Source of the DNA: Klebsiella sp. BIGb0138
GTDB lineage: Bacteria > Pseudomonadota > Gammaproteobacteria > Enterobacterales > Enterobacteriaceae
Direction: 5' to 3'
NCBI RefSeq assembly: GCF_004342285.1
Contig: NZ_SMCV01000004.1
Coordinates: 341,710 to 405,709, forward strand
Length of the DNA stretch: 64,000 nt
A program made the position numbers and the translations under genes. Positions 62,682-64,000 of this stretch are shown piece by piece. The notes beneath the pieces were generated by a model. The model was given only the letters and a program-made list of their open reading frames with translations. It ran no database searches and was not told the DNA's origin. The stretch's first letter is position 1. Each line of letters opens with the position of its first letter.

Positions 62682-64000
62682 ATGTCTAATCGTATCGATA
62701 GAGACGTGATTAATGCGCTTATCTCCGGCCATTTTGCGGATCCTTTTTCCGTGCTTGGCATGCACTCAACCGATGCTGGTCTGGAAGTGCGCGCATTATT
62801 ACCCGATGCCACCGATGTATGGGTGATTGAACCGAAAACCGGGCGTAAAGTCGGCAAGCTCGAATGCCTCGACTCACGCGGATTCTTTAGCGGCGTTCTG
62901 CCGCGGCGAAAAAATGCTTTTCGCTACCAGCTGGCGGTCACCTGGCACGGCCAGCAAAACCTGATTGACGACCCTTATCGCTTTGGCCCGCTGCTGCAGG
63001 AGCTTGACGTCTGGCTGCTCTCCGAAGGAACCCATCTGCGGCCCTACGAGACCCTGGGCGCTCATGCCGACACCATGGACGGGGTGACCGGGACGCGCTT
63101 TTCCGTCTGGGCGCCGAACGCCCGCCGGGTGTCGGTGGTCGGTCAGTTCAACTACTGGGACGGCCGTCGCCACCCGATGCGCCTGCGCAAAGAGTCCGGC
63201 ATCTGGGAGCTGTTTGTCCCCGGCGCGCACAACGGCCAGCTGTATAAGTTCGAGCTGATTGACGCCCACGGCCACCTGCGGGTGAAATCCGACCCTTACG
63301 CCTTTGAAGCGCAGATGCGCCCGGAAACCGCCTCGCTGATCTGCGGCCTGCCGGAGAAAGTGGAACAACCGCCGGCCCGTAAGCAGGCCAACCAGTTTGA
63401 CGCCCCGATTTCGATCTATGAAGTTCACCTCGGCTCCTGGCGTCGGCATACCGATAACAATTTCTGGCTCAGCTACCGCGAGCTGGCGGACCAGCTGGTG
63501 CCCTATGCCCGATGGATGGGCTTCACCCATCTCGAACTGCTGCCGGTGAACGAACACCCGTTTGACGGCAGCTGGGGCTATCAGCCCACCGGGCTGTACG
63601 CGCCGACCCGCCGCTTCGGCACCCGGGAAGATTTCCGCTACTTCCTCCATGCCGCGCATGCCGCCGGCCTGAACGTGATCCTCGACTGGGTGCCGGGCCA
63701 CTTCCCGGCGGATGACTTCGCCCTGGCGTTGTTTGACGGCACCGCGCTGTATGAGCACAGCGACCCGCGCGAAGGCTATCACCAGGACTGGAACACGCTG
63801 ATCTATAACTACGGCCGCCGTGAAGTCAGCAACTTCCTGGTGGGGAACGCGCTGTACTGGATCGAGCGTTTCGGCATCGATGCGCTGCGGGTGGATGCGG
63901 TGGCGTCGATGATCTACCGCGACTACAGCCGCAAGCAGGGCGAGTGGGTGCCCAACGAGTACGGCGGCCGGGAAAACCTCGAGGCGATCGAGTTCCTGCG
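62682..64000 (+). CDS. glgB: GlgB, 1,4-alpha-glucan branching enzyme (5' part)
   Basis: The first 439 codons are present and the gene runs off the right edge. GlgB makes the alpha-1,6 branches of glycogen. The N-terminal domains (about 1-225, with the CBM48 region at [20 protein letters not shown]) are followed by the GH13 barrel. [17 protein letters not shown] is region I, and the catalytic nucleophile is Asp405 in [11 protein letters not shown]. The start at 62682 follows AGGATGAAACC. The glg operon presumably continues beyond the window. Confidence 0.96.
   Translation, partial: MSNRIDRDVINALISGHFADPFSVLGMHSTDAGLEVRALLPDATDVWVIEPKTGRKVGKLECLDSRGFFSGVLPRRKNAFRYQLAVTWHGQQNLIDDPYRFGPLLQELDVWLLSEGTHLRPYETLGAHADTMDGVTGTRFSVWAPNARRVSVVGQFNYWDGRRHPMRLRKESGIWELFVPGAHNGQLYKFELIDAHGHLRVKSDPYAFEAQMRPETASLICGLPEKVEQPPARKQANQFDAPISIYEVHLGSWRRHTDNNFWLSYRELADQLVPYARWMGFTHLELLPVNEHPFDGSWGYQPTGLYAPTRRFGTREDFRYFLHAAHAAGLNVILDWVPGHFPADDFALALFDGTALYEHSDPREGYHQDWNTLIYNYGRREVSNFLVGNALYWIERFGIDALRVDAVASMIYRDYSRKQGEWVPNEYGGRENLEAIEFL

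Noticed and set aside
1..64000. CRISPR array, prophage, insertion sequence, tRNA or rRNA genes
   Set aside because: I looked for repeat-spacer arrays, transposase or integrase motifs, and tRNA or rRNA sequences and saw none. The only repeats are ERIC- and REP-type elements.

Overview
The window is chromosomal DNA of an enterobacterium, most likely Klebsiella or a close relative (Raoultella, K. aerogenes). The evidence is GC-rich coding sequence, proteins that read as near-identical in layout to E. coli K-12 families, a padC phenolic acid decarboxylase, and an arn operon sited beside nik and acpT. The species cannot be fixed from the sequence alone. Coding density is high. I see no tRNA, rRNA, insertion sequence, prophage or CRISPR array.

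Layout: (1) 1-1730: the 5' end of nikA with an exact NikR operator, a LysR regulator and divergent padC. (2) 1731-9494: arnBCADTEF, seven coupled genes that make and attach 4-amino-4-deoxy-L-arabinose to lipid A. The leader carries both a PhoP-type and a PmrA-type box. (3) 9496-23550 (minus strand): a 17-gene, tightly coupled type II fatty-acid/polyketide operon of the aryl-polyene (APE) class, with two ketosynthases, a degenerate ketosynthase partner, ketoreductase, two dehydratases, two ACPs, an AMP ligase, acyltransferases, thioesterase, a LolA-like protein, an RND/MMPL exporter, a lipoprotein and, as its last gene, the phosphopantetheinyl transferase acpT. No ammonia-lyase or methyltransferase gene is visible in it. 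A small lipoprotein gene and two poorly explained gaps lie upstream. (4) 25100-37130: conserved backbone yhhS, dcrB, yhhQ, tusA, zntA (with ZntR operator), yhhN, yhhM, yhhL, rsmD, ftsYEX and rpoH (with a sigma-E promoter overlapping a DnaA box). (5) 37182-40088: a MocR/GabR-type regulator divergent from a GABA aminotransferase most like PuuE. (6) 40418-47461: the branched-chain amino acid transporter livJ, panM, livKHMGF, with two tandem ERIC-type repeats and REP/BIME hairpins. (7) 47805-52790: ugpBAECQ, glycerol-3-phosphate diester uptake. (8) 52811-57753: yhhA, ggt, yhhY, the sRNA ryhB with its Fur box, yhhX and yhhW. (9) 57847-64000: gntR, gntK, gntU, asd and the first 439 codons of glgB.

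Relative to the E. coli K-12 order (nikA, acpT, yhhT, yhhS, dcrB ...), two blocks stand out. The arn operon with padC and its regulator sits between nikA and acpT. The APE-type operon sits between acpT and yhhS, where yhhT lies in K-12. The operon is therefore a natural partner for AcpT, which is an orphan in K-12. yhgN is also absent between gntU and asd.

The most interesting system is the APE-type operon. It has a full elongation, export and lipid-attachment toolkit, but no visible enzyme for making an aryl starter, and its second dehydratase lacks the usual GHF histidine motif. All comparisons with other genomes come from memory of the families; no search was run.
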